Shown: piece by piece, positions 1-12,661 of the stretch
Layout of the letters: every line of letters starts with the position of its first letter
How positions within the stretch are numbered: position 1 is the stretch's first letter
From: Agrypnia vestita
Lineage: Eukaryota > Arthropoda > Insecta > Trichoptera > Phryganeidae
Assembly (NCBI GenBank): GCA_016648135.1
Contig: JADDOH010002332.1
Span: 186,001 to 250,000 of the forward strand
Length of the DNA stretch: 64,000 nt
Direction: 5' to 3'
Notes under the pieces: model-generated
Database searches by the model: none
What the model saw: the letters and a program-made list of their open reading frames with translations, nothing else
Told to the model about the DNA's origin: nothing
Program-made: the position numbers and the translations under genes

Positions 1-390
1 TGGTGACTGGATTTAAAACATTTTTTAATTTTTTTGGATATTGCTGACTTTGTTTTTATATCCCATATATAATCTATGTACGAGGAATACCTTCGAATGA
101 TTGAGTAAAGTAAGCCTTACAGAAAATGCAAGCAAACCGACTCATACTTGAAAAGATATATTTATGCACAAAAAATGATTTTATAAATAAAATAATTACA
201 TTACGATTTTAAAATAATAACCCATTTTTTAACAATACATAAATTAAATTGTAAAAATTTAACATGTTTCGGGACCAAAGATTTCTTTTTCAGGACATTA
301 AATATATGTAAACTCTCTTGACGAAGGGAGCACCGCTCCCAAACGTGTGAATTTTTACAAAAAAATTAAGTGTGGTCAAAACAAAGTGTT
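1..390. mobile_element. Penelope-like debris with two decayed hammerheads
   Basis: The first 70 bp match 34856-34920. At about 262-293 (minus) CUGAAAA ... CCCGAAACAUGUUA is a worn hammerhead. At 318-350 (plus) UUGACGA, a perfect GGGAGC-ACC-GCUCCC stem and AAACGUGUG form a second one with C3 and G12 changed. The sequence after it (AAGTGTGGTCAAAACAAAGT) is an arm tail. Confidence 0.5.
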
Positions 391-399
391 AATTATCTT

Positions 400-561
400 C
401 AGGTTTGTGTTTTTTGGGGTATTATGCCGTATTATTGCGACCTTTCCGGGCGACGTTTCGGATTCCATTGCAGGGTCCATCATCAGAGCTGATGTGTTGA
501 TAAAACCCCAGAAAACACAAACAAGAAGATTCTGAGTGGCCGTGAAAACCTAAGAACATTA
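400..561. mobile_element. Hairpin retroposon with hammerhead, copy 1
   Basis: A 162-bp insertion with an exact 13-bp TSD, TGTTAATTATCTT (387-399 and 562-574). It has the left arm, a much shortened right arm (AAAACCCCAGAAAACACAAA), and the common tail. The target lies in older Penelope-like debris. Confidence 0.75.
452..486 (-). ncRNA. Minimal hammerhead ribozyme motif
   Basis: Minus strand: CUGAUGA, a stem II strand GGACCC facing GGAAUCC (weakened by one extra mismatch), GAAA, ACGU, GUC. Core bases are intact; stem II is weaker than in copies 3 and 4. Confidence 0.55.
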
Positions 562-1123
562 TGTTAATTATCTTATTTACAAAATAGTGTCAGAGAAAGG
601 AATGTGAAAAATTTGGAAAAAAACATTTCTTTAATCGGATAAACACGGACGTCAGAGGATTGCTTAGAATATTAAATGGCTATTGTTCAAGATCTGCATT
701 GGTAGCATAGCGTTTTACTCCTAGGTTTGGGGTGTTTACTGGTGACACAGCATCTCATACCGTCTATTTGAGGTTAAAATAAATATTTTTTAGATAATAT
801 TTCACAACAAAATGTTTCGCGCGGTTCATTTCATCCTCGAACAGCAATAAATCCGGAAAACTGGAATAAATGAATGAATGAATATTTTTATTTTCTCATT
901 ATTTCCCGATTTTTCATCCCGGAGAGCGGACCAGAGGGGAGAAGCGAAGAGTTGTCCGGGTCCAGGGGTCTTCCGGCGGAGGAAGGTGCGAAGGAAACCG
1001 GAAGCCAGGAACTCTCTTCGTAATTAACTCCTTCAACAACGAAATACCTCTTTTTTCCAGACCTTTTTCTAATAACTGTTAACATTTTTCGCTATGGAAG
1101 ATTTATCACAATTGTAAAATACA

Positions 1124-1565
1124 GTCTTCTTCTTCTTCATCAGCCTTCGTCTTTCCACTACTGGATGTAGGCCTCTTCCTTATTTTTCCATTCTTCCCTG
1201 TTGTTGGCTAATTGTAGCCATTTCTTTCCCCCCACAGCGACAATATCATCGGCCCATCTCTTTTGAGGTCTTCCGATGCCTCTTTTATTTTCCCAAGGTC
1301 TCCATTTTAGAACTCTAGGAGGCCATCTTGTAGTATCCTGTCTTGCAACGTGTCCTGCCCATTGCCATTTTAGCTTCGCTACACGATCCATGATATCCAC
1401 TACTCTATTCTATCTCTTAGGCTTACTCCAAGCATGGATCTATACATGGATCGTTGCGTGCATTTGAGCTTTTCTACACTTCTCTTTGTAAGGGCCGTAG
1501 TCTCCATTACGTCCAATCCATACGTCATCACTGGCAGTATGCAGGATTCAAAGTCTTTTTTTTTT
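1124..1565 (-). mobile_element. 5'-truncated LINE 3' end (LKWQWAGH family)
   Basis: Minus strand: KDFESCILPVMTYGLDVMET, SMYRSMLGVSLRDRIE, frameshift near 1,400, then VAKLKWQWAGHVARQDTTRW, GIGRPQKRWADDIVAVGG and a stop before a GAAGAAGAAGA tail at 1124-1138. A related copy is at 60,974. Confidence 0.8.
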
Positions 1566-2239
1566 AGGCTAAAAATATAGTATGTAGTTGTTAAGTAATC
1601 GATAACGCATTCTATCAGCAATAAAAGTATCTGGATTCGAGCCATGGTTGTAACAACTTCTTTTCAATAGACAGTTTTTATCAGCTTGATACGCTGTATT
1701 TATTCTATCAATCTCGAAGAAGTGTTGCGCCCGCATGTGCCTTGCATGGTTTTTTGAATCATCGCTTAACGATGCATGACATTTTTCTAAAAGGTTTAAA
1801 TAAAAAAAATATAAAATGATCATTAAATTAGGTGAAAAGATAAACTATTTTATCTTTACACGAGTAAGATTATATATTTATATTTTATCATTTATGTTTC
1901 AAAAGTATTAAAATCTCTGATATGCGAAGTATTATAGGTCGATCACAATCAAAAGACCATTCCCTAGCTTTGTCCGGTAAGAAGAAAGCGAAGGAAAGTT
2001 GCCTGGCAAGCCCGTATTACAATCTTCAATATGATATTCCAAATAAATAAATATATTTTTGAGTTTAAAAAAGGTTAATTACTTACTAGAAAAACTTCTT
2101 TTGTGTTCATTTTTTGCATCGTAACAACACACATATTTTTTGCGCACATTCTTTTGAACGCGGTCTAGCTATAGACTGAATATATTCAAATATAGATTTT
2201 TTACATGGATTAGGTTTTACATAAAAATATGTGTGAAAT

Positions 2240-2747
2240 ATACAGGGTTATTTGTAAAACATTGATAACCTCGTAGGGCTATATTCCTGCCATGATTATA
2301 AGTCGAAAATGTTCAAGCTATTATGACCTAATATCAATAGTTAAGGAGATATGCGGCATCAAAGTTTGCATTTTTTTTGCAATATTTATGACTTATTTTT
2401 TTGTAAAACGTTGGACTATCATTACAGTAACTCATAAATAAAATGATAAAAACCATGAAAAAATTCTAATTGGAATGTTTTCCAATTGGAATTCGAAGGT
2501 TTTTATTTTTTTATTTGACTTGTATTAAGGAGAATGACTTTTTCATATTCGATATAAGTTGCTGTAATGATAATCCAACGTTTTACAAAAAATAAGTCAG
2601 AAATATTGAAAAAAAAATGCAAACTTTGATGTCGCATATCTCCAAAACTATTGATATTAGGTCATAACAGCTTGAACATTTTCGACTCATAATCAAGGCA
2701 GGAATATAGCCCTGCGAGGTTATTAATGTTTTACAAATAATCCTGTA
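2240..2747. mobile_element. Long fold-back element (TACAGGGTTATTTG family), copy 1
   Basis: About 508 bp with inverted arms near 200 bp each, starting TATACAGGGTTATTTGTAAA and ending with its inverse (CAAATAATCCTGTATA). TA flanks fit a Tc1/mariner-type MITE. No coding capacity. Confidence 0.75.
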
Positions 2748-3506
2748 TATATGCTCCATGTCTTCAAGTTGAGTAATTGAATTGAATTAAAATGTGTTAT
2801 CTTAATACAGTATTTAGACGTTCTTCTAATATTTCTTATCTTTAAAGAAAGTAAAACTAAAATATTTGCTTCGTCTCCATTCTTCTTACATCAGATACTC
2901 CTTCAGATTTTTTCTGCTCGAGAGTTCAAGGCGCAGAATATGCCTTGACAGGGGGTTGGAGTGGGGGTTGGAGGGGGTGGGTTGGGCAGCGCCGTGATTG
3001 ATTGGTGGATTCGAGGGGATATTATTCTTTCGGGCGGTAAATCTTAACCAGCAGAGATCAAGAAGCGAGTGGCAGTATGATGTATTGCTTCAGTTTTTGT
3101 TGTTGATTGAAGATTTGCAGGAATATTAACGTGAAACGAAGTCAATCAATTTCTTATAAAGCAAACACAACAAATAAATAAATTATAGTGAAAAAATATA
3201 ATTTATTGGCGTCTGTCTACGAATAAGATTTTAATGACATTATCAACTCAAGGAAATCTCTGAGACACGATTTTGTTTTCTAAGATTCCTCGTACAGTCA
3301 GTGCGTCAGAAATTCTTCTCGCTTATTGTACGTCAAACGTCAAATTTTAATCCATTAAACATCGATGTTCCATTCGTCAGTTGGGAGACTTGGAATCTCC
3401 CTAGCAATAGTTAAAAATATGTATATTACTTAATTTTCAAATTAAATAGTTGTATAGTACCTAGTAGGTATCTATCATTTTAGCCAACGTGTCGAGTCAA
3501 ATCCAA

Positions 3507-3582
3507 ACATGCGCTCAGCGATAAAATTTAGCAGCAGAAAATTAGAACATATGCTCAGAGATAAAATTAAGCAGCAGGGAAA
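3507..3582. repeat. Two-copy 40-bp tandem repeat
   Basis: ACATGCGCTCAGCGATAAAA at 3507 and ACATATGCTCAGAGATAAAA at 3547, each followed by AGCAGCAG. A weaker third copy follows, and a related segment lies near 4,660-4,760. The 81-codon ORF here is probably chance. Confidence 0.5.
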
Positions 3583-4224
3583 ACAAAATATAGACTCAAA
3601 GGTAATACTCAGTAGTAGCAGGGAATTTAAAACATTTGAAGACTTTAAGACTAAAACGATGTACCAAGAAGCCCGATTTTTAAAATTGTTACTATTTTGG
3701 GTAGTATTTTTTATTTTAGCTTTAGAATCACTACCACAGAATGTTAGAAGTTAGAACTGACAGCTATAATGATATTTTTTTTACATAAATGAGTTGTTGG
3801 AAGTTGTACACATTACAGCTTTGATAACCAATAATTTGAATACCCATAAAACTGCTGTACAGTTTGGTATATGAATATATGTATATCTGTAATAAACAAA
3901 GAAAGTATATTTTGAAGAAAATTACAAAAAGCAATGAATTTAAAAATTAAATTATTTAATAACTTTGGATTAGCCAACGTTATTAAATAATCCAATCAGA
4001 GACAAAATACAAAAATCAAATAATAATGATTAATTTTGACTTGATAAATTAATAATTATTTTAATATTATAAAAAAAATAATAATAAATAACTCACGATG
4101 ATAGATTGGTATCAAAAACGGTAAATGTTGAAAATAAACTCCGTTTACACAAAGTTTGTTACTTTTTGAAATTATTATTTATGTTCAACCACAAAGATTT
4201 ATTTATTTTCATTTTATTTCATTT

Positions 4225-4292
4225 TTTTAACAAACAGATCGTCAACAGGTCATTAATGACCTTAATAGATGGTCCTAGAGTGACATTAAGAT
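4225..4292. repeat. Dispersed repeat shared with 27,450-27,522
   Basis: TTTAACAAACAGATCGTCAA, then CAGGTCATTAATGACC and AATAGATGGTCCTAGAGTGA; contains the palindrome GGTCATTAATGACC. Confidence 0.5.
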
Positions 4293-4924
4293 AATGTTTC
4301 AAATTTAAAAATAATTAAAGATTATCATCGAATGTACAATAATTTTTAAATTTATAACCAATCAGAATAGTAGAAATAAAATATTATTTTCTTAATCTTA
4401 GCTACCCGTTCTTATGACCTTTGACATATAATTTCTTTGTCATATAAACTTTGTATTTAATTTTTTTTCTTACAAAATTTTTAAAAAATGGAGCAAATTC
4501 ATCTCATGTATAAAGTACAAACACATTTAGACATTATATTCTATAATGTAATAAAACTGTTTCCGTTATAACACTCGATACTGCAAAGTAAAACTTTAAA
4601 TCCATTTACCTCGAAAACTTCAAAATGTGGCGTTCAGCGTTTTAGCCTTGAATCCTTCACATTATGCTCAAATATTAAACTTAGAAACAAGGAAATTTAA
4701 CCACACGCTTAGAGGTAAAACTTATCTGCAGGGAAACCAAAAAATACGCCCAGAGATTAAATTCTACAATGTCTCAAAACAATCTTCATTTAACGAACGC
4801 CCTTATCCTCTGCCTTAAAACTAAAAATCAATACACTTAGTACTACTAACGGTATTTACACCTGTGCAATGATGATTCCAAAAATGTGGGGATCAGAACC
4901 TAGAATATGAGGAAAGGCTTAGTT

Positions 4925-5115
4925 TGTAGTGGGTATTAGTTGATCAAGGACCGACTGAAGGCGTTGAATCAGAAACGCGCACAACAATTTGAGAGCCTGC
5001 ACAAAAGTTAGTTGTTAGTCATTTAAGAATTGTGGGTCAATTAAAGTAGCCATCAAAACTTGATAAATGGATGCTGCCGAAACTGAATGAGAACAAAAAG
5101 ATGCAGTTAAAAATT
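4925..5115 (+). pseudogene. Decayed mariner transposase fragment
   Basis: Plus strand reads KLVVSHLRIVGQLK, a stop, then PSKLDKWMLPKLNENKK. This aligns with the mariner string between the helix-turn-helix and WVPHEL (compare HLKQIGKVKKLERWVPHEL in the 44.6-kb element). No TIRs found; old. Confidence 0.5.
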
Positions 5116-5387
5116 CAGAAGTTCTGTAGACGTTTCTTGGGCTATGAAACATTTCGTCATCCTATCACTATACTCATAAAACAAATCAGAAACACTTGCA
5201 CAAGCGCTTTGACAAAAATCTTACAGAGTAAGATCTTCAACAACCGTATCCTTCTTCTTTCATTAGATCATTGATCTGTATTGAAAGGTTAGTCCTGGTC
5301 TCGTGACGAGGCCGTCCAGCTCTCTCTCTATCTCTGGTGGTCTCCCTGGCGGTCGGCGGCCCTCTGGAATTCCGCCAGTTTATTAAT

Positions 5388-5425
5388 AATATCTCAAAAT
5401 GGAACCTTGTCCATTTTGAGATATT
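5388..5425. repeat. Perfect 16-bp inverted repeat with 6-base loop
   Basis: AATATCTCAAAATGGA, ACCTTG, TCCATTTTGAGATATT. About 60 bp before a solo terminal repeat of the 38-kb family. Confidence 0.7.
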
Positions 5426-5483
5426 AACAACTCTTAGTATTTATATGCCACCAGAATAAATAAAAATAATTAGATAAATTTGA

Positions 5484-5660
5484 GATATCTCACAGAGACG
5501 AAGCTATTTCTATGTTAAGTAAAGTGTCGAAGTTTTTATCGGGCACCACAGAGCCTAAGATCTGGCTTAAGTGACCACTTTACACAACGTAACGTTCACC
5601 AAAAACAACCATACATCTATCATTTTTTTTAAAGTTTTTATACAACTACGTTATCGTCAT
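5484..5660 (+). mobile_element. Solo terminal repeat of the 38-kb palindrome family
   Basis: Begins GAGATATCTCACAGAGACGA and follows the left arm of the 38,066 palindrome through CTTAAGTGACCACTTTACAC to TTTTTTTTAAAGTTTTTATA, diverged. No opposite end is seen nearby. Confidence 0.6.
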
Positions 5661-5869
5661 CTGGGTTGAAATTTTTTCATTTCCTTGAAACAGTGTAAAG
5701 ATGTGGCCGCTGGTAAATGAGACGTATATATTTTTTTGACTAGAGTATGAAACAATTCAATTTTATTAAAAATAAGTTAGCAATTGGAAAACCTGGATTT
5801 TAATGATGATAATTATCAAGAATAATAAAGTTAGATTCGTTTCAAAAAGGATCTTAAAGTTATACCATA

Positions 5870-6120
5870 ATTATTTTCTTTCTAACTGTAAGATTGGTTT
5901 TGCTATGAGATGCGCGCGCAGCACGTGAGGTTAGTGGGGACGCGCATTGGGAGAGGCCGTCGGCGCGGAGCGCGGGCAGACGATTTCGTATAGAACCTCA
6001 TATAGAACAGGTGTTGCTAACGCAGTACTGATTAATAAACGCAATGTCTGAAGACGCGGAGTTCGTTTATTACAAGCCCCCATCCAGTATACCACGCCTA
6101 AGAAGGCATACACGAACGAT
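5870..6120 (+). other. GC-rich segment, possible LTR end
   Basis: CGCG-rich sequence, then AATAAACGCAATGTCTGAAG with a polyadenylation-type hexamer. Looks like an R-U5 region, but no second copy is present in the window to confirm it. Confidence 0.25.
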
Positions 6121-6134
6121 AGAAAAACATTACA

Positions 6135-6163
6135 CTAACCTAACCTAACCTAACCTAACCTAA
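6135..6163. repeat. Interstitial telomere-type array (CCTAA, i.e. TTAGG)
   Basis: Nearly six uninterrupted pentamers of CTAAC. TTAGG is the ancestral insect telomere repeat. Too short to mark a chromosome end. Confidence 0.7.
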
Positions 6164-7687
6164 TAAAATAATGGACTATTTTCTAATCAGTAACGATACT
6201 GATTCCGGTGACTGCCAAACCAAAATGAAACTAACGATCAATTTTTTGATTCTCGTGTTTCCCTAATCTCTCACGGCGTTCCGAATTCCCAGAACGACCC
6301 TCGAGCTTCCCCCTACAACCCCCCCCCACCCTCACATCCCTGTCCTCCAGCGCTGATACCGTGGAGAGGCTCCGTCAAAGGGGTTCCCCCATCCTGAAGA
6401 AATTGTCAAACGAAAAGGAACTGAAATTAAGGCTCCAACTCGATCCGAACAGATTTTTTCTGAATCGATTTCTTGCTGAAGAAATAATAATCCTGGGCGA
6501 AGGGAAAATGCTTTAAGGCGAGTATTAAAATAATATTTTATAAGAAAATAATCGCCGCGTTATTATAAAATGTACATTAACGTTAAATAATATTTAAGAA
6601 TCATCAAATCTTAGAAAAAATAATGTTAGAAATTATATTAAGATAAGCTTTACACAGCAGCATATTTTTTATTTATTTTTTATTATTTGTTTACACAAAA
6701 TACGAGTATATTCAGTATATAATTGGGCGATTAACCACATAGGCTAGGCCTGTTCTAGGTAAACTGCCTCACATTTTTAAGTATTTTCTGAAAAAAAAAA
6801 ATTTCTAAAAAGAAAAAATAATAATGCAAGACAGACATTATAAGAGACAGTATGACATAAAAACATAAAAAGCATAAATTAATATATGATAAAATCAAAG
6901 AGGATATACAATGTTGGATACAATATTGCAAAATAAATACAGTAAGTTAACCTATGCATCCAGTATTTACTGAAATAATCATATTCTTCATCAAATACTT
7001 AAGATCTTACATCGCAGTGTTGAAGTAGGAATAATCATGTAAAATATTGAAAAAAATGTTGAATATTTATCGCACGTGACTATTGTAAACATTACCGAAA
7101 ACGTGGGTCCTGTTCATCGCCAGCGACAGAAATTCGAATCAACCTTATTCGATTCAAATCGCTAAATTTAATATTTCAGTACATTTAGAATTTTGCACTT
7201 AATAACTAAATAATTGCACATGGTCGTTCGAATCTTGAAAGTTCGCTAACTGAATGTTCGTTTATAGAGAACCAACTTGATCACATTAAAAATATAAATG
7301 GTTCAAATTTATGATACTCGTATTTGTATACTTGATATAGAAAAAGTAGACCCCGTATTCAGACTAACAAAACAAACAAATAGTTCAATCGTTTCATCTT
7401 TTGTAAATATTTGTAACAATTTGTAAATAAAATCACAAAATGAGAAATTAATGTTATTTTATTTGACATACACTGCCGTAAAGCCTTTTAAAGTAAACAA
7501 CAAAAATATATTATAAATTCACAGGAAAAATACATGAAACGTTGGTTGAAAGTATATATTAAAGAATAAAACAATAGGTACATTTTTAGTGCAGGCAAAA
7601 TCCCACAATGGATCCCAATAATAAGATCTTTGAGAAATTAAATGTGGGGAAAAAGATATATACCACAAAAAAGCCGTCCGAACAGTT
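6164..7687. other. No gene seen
   Basis: AT-rich, with a GC-rich patch at 6,240-6,440 (C-run at about 6,320) that has no credible frame. Nothing else recognisable. Confidence 0.5.
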
Positions 7688-7699
7688 AAAAATCAAGTT

Positions 7700-8233
7700 C
7701 TTCTTCTTCTTCTTCTTCTGCTTCTTCTAGGACTGCGTCCTGTCATTGCTCGGAGCCTGTTCCTGGGATACAGATGTCCAGCTATCTCGCCATCTTTTCT
7801 GCGGTCTTCCTGGGAGTCTGGTACCAGACGGCAGCTTGTTCGCTGCTATGCTCACTACTCTCTCAGAACAAGCTCTCTCCACATGATCTCTCCAGTAGCG
7901 TCTTCTAGATCTTCCCCATCGGACAATATCCTCGACGTCACAAGTCCTTCGTATTTCGGAATTTCTCACTCGGTCTCGGATTGTCAGTCCCGCAATGGGT
8001 CGGAGAGTCTTTATCTCAGTTGATCTTAGGAGATTTTTTGTTCTGGTAGTGTCAGCCCTTGTCTCGATACCGTACGTCATGATTGGGCGGACACAGGTCT
8101 TATATATCTTCACTTTGCTCTCCTTGAGCATATGTTCGTTTCTCCAGACAGCATTTCTCAAGCATCCAGCAATAGTTGCGGCTTTGTTTCCTTGCTCTCT
8201 TACTTCTTCATAGAGGTCGTTACTGCTGGATAT
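7700..8233 (-). mobile_element. 5'-truncated non-LTR retrotransposon with TSD
   Basis: Flanked by an exact 12-bp TSD, AAAAATCAAGTT (7688-7699 and 8234-8245). The minus strand encodes the reverse-transcriptase C-terminal region without a stop: KVKIYKTCVRPIMTYGIETR, RPIAGLTIRDRVR, VEDIVRWGRSRRRYWRDHVE and LPGRPQKRWRDSW, a string common to insect 'endonuclease-reverse transcriptase' ORFs. It ends in a (GAA)n-type tail at 7700-7722. The open frame and clean TSD point to a young insertion; the catalytic RT domain is absent. Confidence 0.9.
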
Positions 8234-8675
8234 AAAAATCAAGTTAAAAATGTAAATTAAATATTCAAAATAAATAGTAGGAAGAAAAATTCAAACATCA
8301 AAAATTATTGAATGAATATAATGTAAATCATCTGAAAGAATATCTCACAGACAAGCACATTCATTACTTGTAAATTCAATAACTAATTTGTATTTTCTGG
8401 TTAGCAATATATTTTTTTATTTTACCTGGTAGACCTAGCAGGAACACGATACATTTATTATTCATGAATTTACTTCGTGACAATCTAATAGGCAATTCAT
8501 AATTTTAAAATGGTAAATGAGGTCAGGAAAAATCTTCTATCAGACAATGTAGCTAATTTTGATTCCTTCATTTATAGTTCGGACCTACGACAACTTTATA
8601 TAGTTATCTTGATATTAATAAATCTTAAATATCTATGCTGAATCCATTATATGTTGCTTTGATGAAGAGCACAGT

Positions 8676-9110
8676 CAAAATTTTGAAACGGTACCAAGAT
8701 TTACATACCTAGAATCCCTGATAACAAACAACAATACTACAGAGGAGATCCAGAAGCGCAAATCGCTGTTTTTTCCGCCTACAAAAGCAGATAAAATCCA
8801 GACAGCTGTCCAGAAACACCAAGATATTAGTGTACAAAACACTTATTACGCCAGTGCTCACGTACGCAGCTGAGACGTGGGTACTAACTAAGAGGAATGA
8901 GCGATCACTGGACGGTTTTGAAAGGCAAATTTTGAGGCGTATCTTCGCTAGGATAGGAAGGCCGAAACTAAGATGGAGTGACAACGTCCTCAAAGATATC
9001 TCTGCCTTAGAGCTTCGAAACTGGAGAGAGCTGAGATGAGCGGAGGAAAATTATTGAGGAGGCCAAGACCCACCAAGGGTTGTAGTGCCAAGAATGATGA
9101 TGATAATGAT
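8676..9110 (+). mobile_element. Truncated and internally deleted LINE with TSD
   Basis: TSD GATGAAGAGCACAGT (8661-8675) against GATGAAAAGCACAGT (9111-9125). The plus strand reads FETVPRFTYLESLITNNNTT, then after frame changes TLITPVLTYAAETWVLTKRN, FERQILRRIF joined directly to RIGRPKLRWSDNV, showing an internal deletion. The 3' end is ACCAAGGGTTGTAGTGCCAA followed by (GAT)n. Confidence 0.85.
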
Positions 9111-9125
9111 GATGAAAAGCACAGT

Positions 9126-11776
9126 ATGGCGACCATATTATTGAAATCTATTCTAACTGACTGACTATAACTAATAATGTAAACAGGGATTTTTGGATGG
9201 AAGGGAATTAAATTATTTCACTGTTCTCAATATGAAACCTACTATTTTAATTGCTTTAATAACTGTTTTTTTTCATAAGTATTATGAAAATATAAAGAAA
9301 TTTAACCTAGAAAGTGCTCACTCTCATAATATTTTAATGAATCACAATTATTTAAAATGTAATTATTTCGGTATATAACGATGTGTTTTCATGAAAAAGA
9401 GTCCTTTTTTGATTCAGTGAGCATTCAAAATGCGCAGATAATTTCCAGGAGATCTCGCGTTGAACATTGTGTTTCTGCTCCAAATATCGACTTGAAGGCT
9501 CTCGAATATTTGTACCGAAGTGTAGTGCTCTGTCCCGGACAAATTCCAGCTTCAAGTTCCAGACTCTGTTTCCAGTTCACGGTAAGACACAACATTCAGT
9601 TTCAGCGCTAATATATTATTTCGTTACCCCGCTGTGCCAGTTCGCTGTCAAAAATTCATATTGGACTTTGATAAACATTTAAATTCTATATATAGTTATT
9701 CAAGGAGATTAATGAAGAAGATATATATATTTTTAATAAAATAAATAATAAAACGATGATAATGATGTATGTCGACTGTTCTCTCCAACCCCGGGCAAGA
9801 CGAATATATGTTCAATCTTCGGATTAACAATTACGCTTTCGTTTTCCGAGATCGGATTTAAATTAATAAAACACCGTTCGAGACGATGAATGAAACAAAA
9901 TTATTTTATATTTTAGGTGACAAAGGAGAATTATGCAAAAATAGCTTTATCAAAATTACACGTAATAATAATAAAAATTATACGCGGCTATGATCAAAAC
10001 ACAAACACGTTGTTACGATAAAATATGGTATTAATAGAGGCTTATTCTTGAATTATTCTTCCCTTTATAACCTCTGTTTATTATTTTTTCATAAAAAAAC
10101 AAAAAATGCATAGTTACATCTTTTTCCACATATTCTCTTTTTCAAATCTCTTTCGTAAAAAATGATAATGTATCGAGTTCTTACTCGAAAATAATAAATA
10201 AAACACTTTTTTTTATTAATTCAAAAAACAAATATGCACATATGAATTTAACTGAAATTTTTAAGAGATTTTTTAATACAATACATTTCCAAATCAGTCG
10301 ATCTAATTTTGGAGACGAAACACCGACATCCGTGGAGGACGCCGCGTTCAGGCAAAGTGCGCGCACCGAGGCGTCGGCGTCGGCGTCGCCGTAAGAGCAG
10401 ACTTCGTAGAATCAGCCAACGATCATTACCTTCCACGAATCTCACAGCATACGCAGTTTGCTAGTTTTATGCTGTGAACTTTGTCACTGGTCTCTAATTC
10501 TTGCAACGCTATGTAAGCAATTTTATAATCCTACAATATTTGAGTGAGAAATTATGTGAAACTTACCTATCCTAATTTTTTATTTTGTATTGGTTAATAC
10601 TTATAGGTATATACAACTTTAATAACACAGTTTTTACAGTTTTTTACAATGGTATTTCCCTTCTACAAGAGTATGGATAGGAGTATCATTATAATGTATT
10701 GTATATTATATTAAGTATTACATAAATGTATATAAGCAGAAAAAAAGTAACTCATGTGATAATTATAATGTATTTAAGTGGGACAACAATAAAAATAAAA
10801 ATTAAAACTATCAATAATCAAAACAATTAAAAAATGAAAAATAGTAAAAAGAAAATTAGAATAAAATTTTTAGTAAAGATAATAACTGTAGACTATAAAT
10901 AATAGTAAATTTAAAACTATCTATTATTAAATAAATATTCTAATGAGTTATTTAATAAAAAAATTACACAATTAAGTTATATGTAAGTAAATAACATAAT
11001 ATAAAATAAAATAATCTAACCTAACCAAACCATTATAGATTCATTCTAATATTATTCGAAACACAAAAGTCTAACAGAAAAAATAACGTTTAGTCGCATT
11101 AATCGCATATCATTTTAACTTGTATAGCAATTTATTCAAATTTAAATTAATTGTGTAGTAAATTACAATTTCTTTTTCGAGTCAGCTAAAAAATTGGGTG
11201 GGTGCTATAATACGGCACTTGCTTCGAGGAACTTGCCTGCGAAAATCAGTGATTTTAATAAGCTCCAATAAATACATGTACCGAAGCCAGTTAAAATCCT
11301 ATAGGTACTAATGGAGTAACTGGCTGATTCCAGATTGTAAAGTGAGAATATGGGAGTTCTGTAAAAGGGTTTTCGCCGTGAAGTACAAATGCTAAATGTT
11401 TATGGCTAATAACATTTTCATCACCGACACTCCAGCACAATCCCTCGAATACATTAAATGAACCCCCGTCAGCTTATCCCCCGCCACATTCAACTGTAAA
11501 ATATCTTATATGCTACATTAATGTGACCTTTTTGTGGAAAATTCAATGAAAATTTACGAGAGTCCATCGAACAGATTTACGTCTTTATTTATTTTTTACG
11601 TTTCTCTTGTGTAAGAGACGCTATCTTTATGAAACGATCGGTCTTAATCCTTGTTTATTTAGTTTATCTATCAACTTTCTGGGCACGAGAAATGGAAAGA
11701 GAGTTGTGCAGAAATCTAGAATATGGCTATTTTCAGATTTGTGAAATATAAATTTGATTGATTTATAATGCATTGA
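9126..11776. other. No gene supported
   Basis: AT-rich. A 133-bp stretch at 9449-9581 is balanced in base composition and ends at a good donor (G|GTAAGA) but codes for nothing recognisable. A GC patch at 10,310-10,440 contains a GGCGTC repeat. The rest is simple AT sequence. Confidence 0.5.
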
Positions 11777-11812
11777 ACATTATCAATAGCACTGTGCCTT
11801 CATCAGGACGTA
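11777..11812 (-). ncRNA. Decayed hammerhead-like remnant
   Basis: Minus strand reads CCUGAUGA, GGCACAGUGCU stem-loop, then AUUGAUAAUGUUC, which aligns with GAAACAUGUUG of the other arms but has lost GAAA. It lies just left of the hAT element at 11,854. Confidence 0.35.
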
Positions 11813-11853
11813 CGCACACTAACTGATGCATAAAATAAAATATGCGATAAAAT

Positions 11854-12653
11854 TAGAGCCTCCAAATATTCGTGATTCCAACTATTCGAATATCGAATAG
11901 TTAATGATAATATATTCGAATTTTCGAATATATGCGTAAAATTTTTAAGAAAGGAATAATTTACTTTGGATGATAAATACAGATAAATAATTATATATAT
12001 TATAAAAAAACATAATAATTGTAGAGAATTTATTAATTTTAATTTTTTAAAATATATGTTATAAAAAAACAACAAAAAATAATAGTGAATTTAGAAATAC
12101 AAATTTAAAAAAAATACACAAAAAATATTATTTCAATTTTGTAAATATACTTATATAAAAACAATAAAAAATTAGACACAGACGAGTTAGTATTCTTTCA
12201 ATAACTGACAAAATTTTAGATATGTTTAAATTACATCATATCTCACATCCCACGTGCAAGTTTTTTTCAAAATTATATTGTTCTTGTTATCGGCTCAAGT
12301 TTTTATGAAAAAACCGACTCCATTGTTGACAAAACAAAGTGTCTTAACCGTAAGTTCTTTTTGTAATAAAACTATGCAGATAAGCATGACTTTAAAAAAA
12401 GGCAAATGCAAAAGACGTCCGACAATTTATGGTGTTTACATCTTTGATGTCCGACTTTATTATATAGCCCATTGCAAATAACTTTCAGGGTTCGTAAACG
12501 TTTTTTTCTTTTGGAAAAATACTAAAAATCTTATAATATAAATATGAGCGAATACTTTATAAATACTTTTTAAAGTATTCGAATAACGAATACTTAAAAA
12601 CAGGCGAATATATTCGAGTTTCGAATATTCTAATATTCGGATTGGAGGCTCTA
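11854..12653. mobile_element. Non-autonomous hAT-like element rich in TATTCGAATA
   Basis: An 800-bp element with an exact 8-bp TSD, GATAAAAT (11846-11853 and 12654-12661). TIRs TAGAGCCTCCAA are inverted at the two ends. The subterminal 100 bp on both sides repeat AATATTCG and TATTCGAATA, probable transposase binding sites. The interior is AT-rich; the 75-residue ORF at 12254-12481 has no recognisable domain. Confidence 0.85.
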
Positions 12654-12661
12654 GATAAAAT

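Noticed and set aside
9449..9581. Exon-like stretch with acceptor and G|GTAAGA donor
   Set aside because: Two frames are open but neither product is recognisable, and the acceptor is weak; not better than chance.
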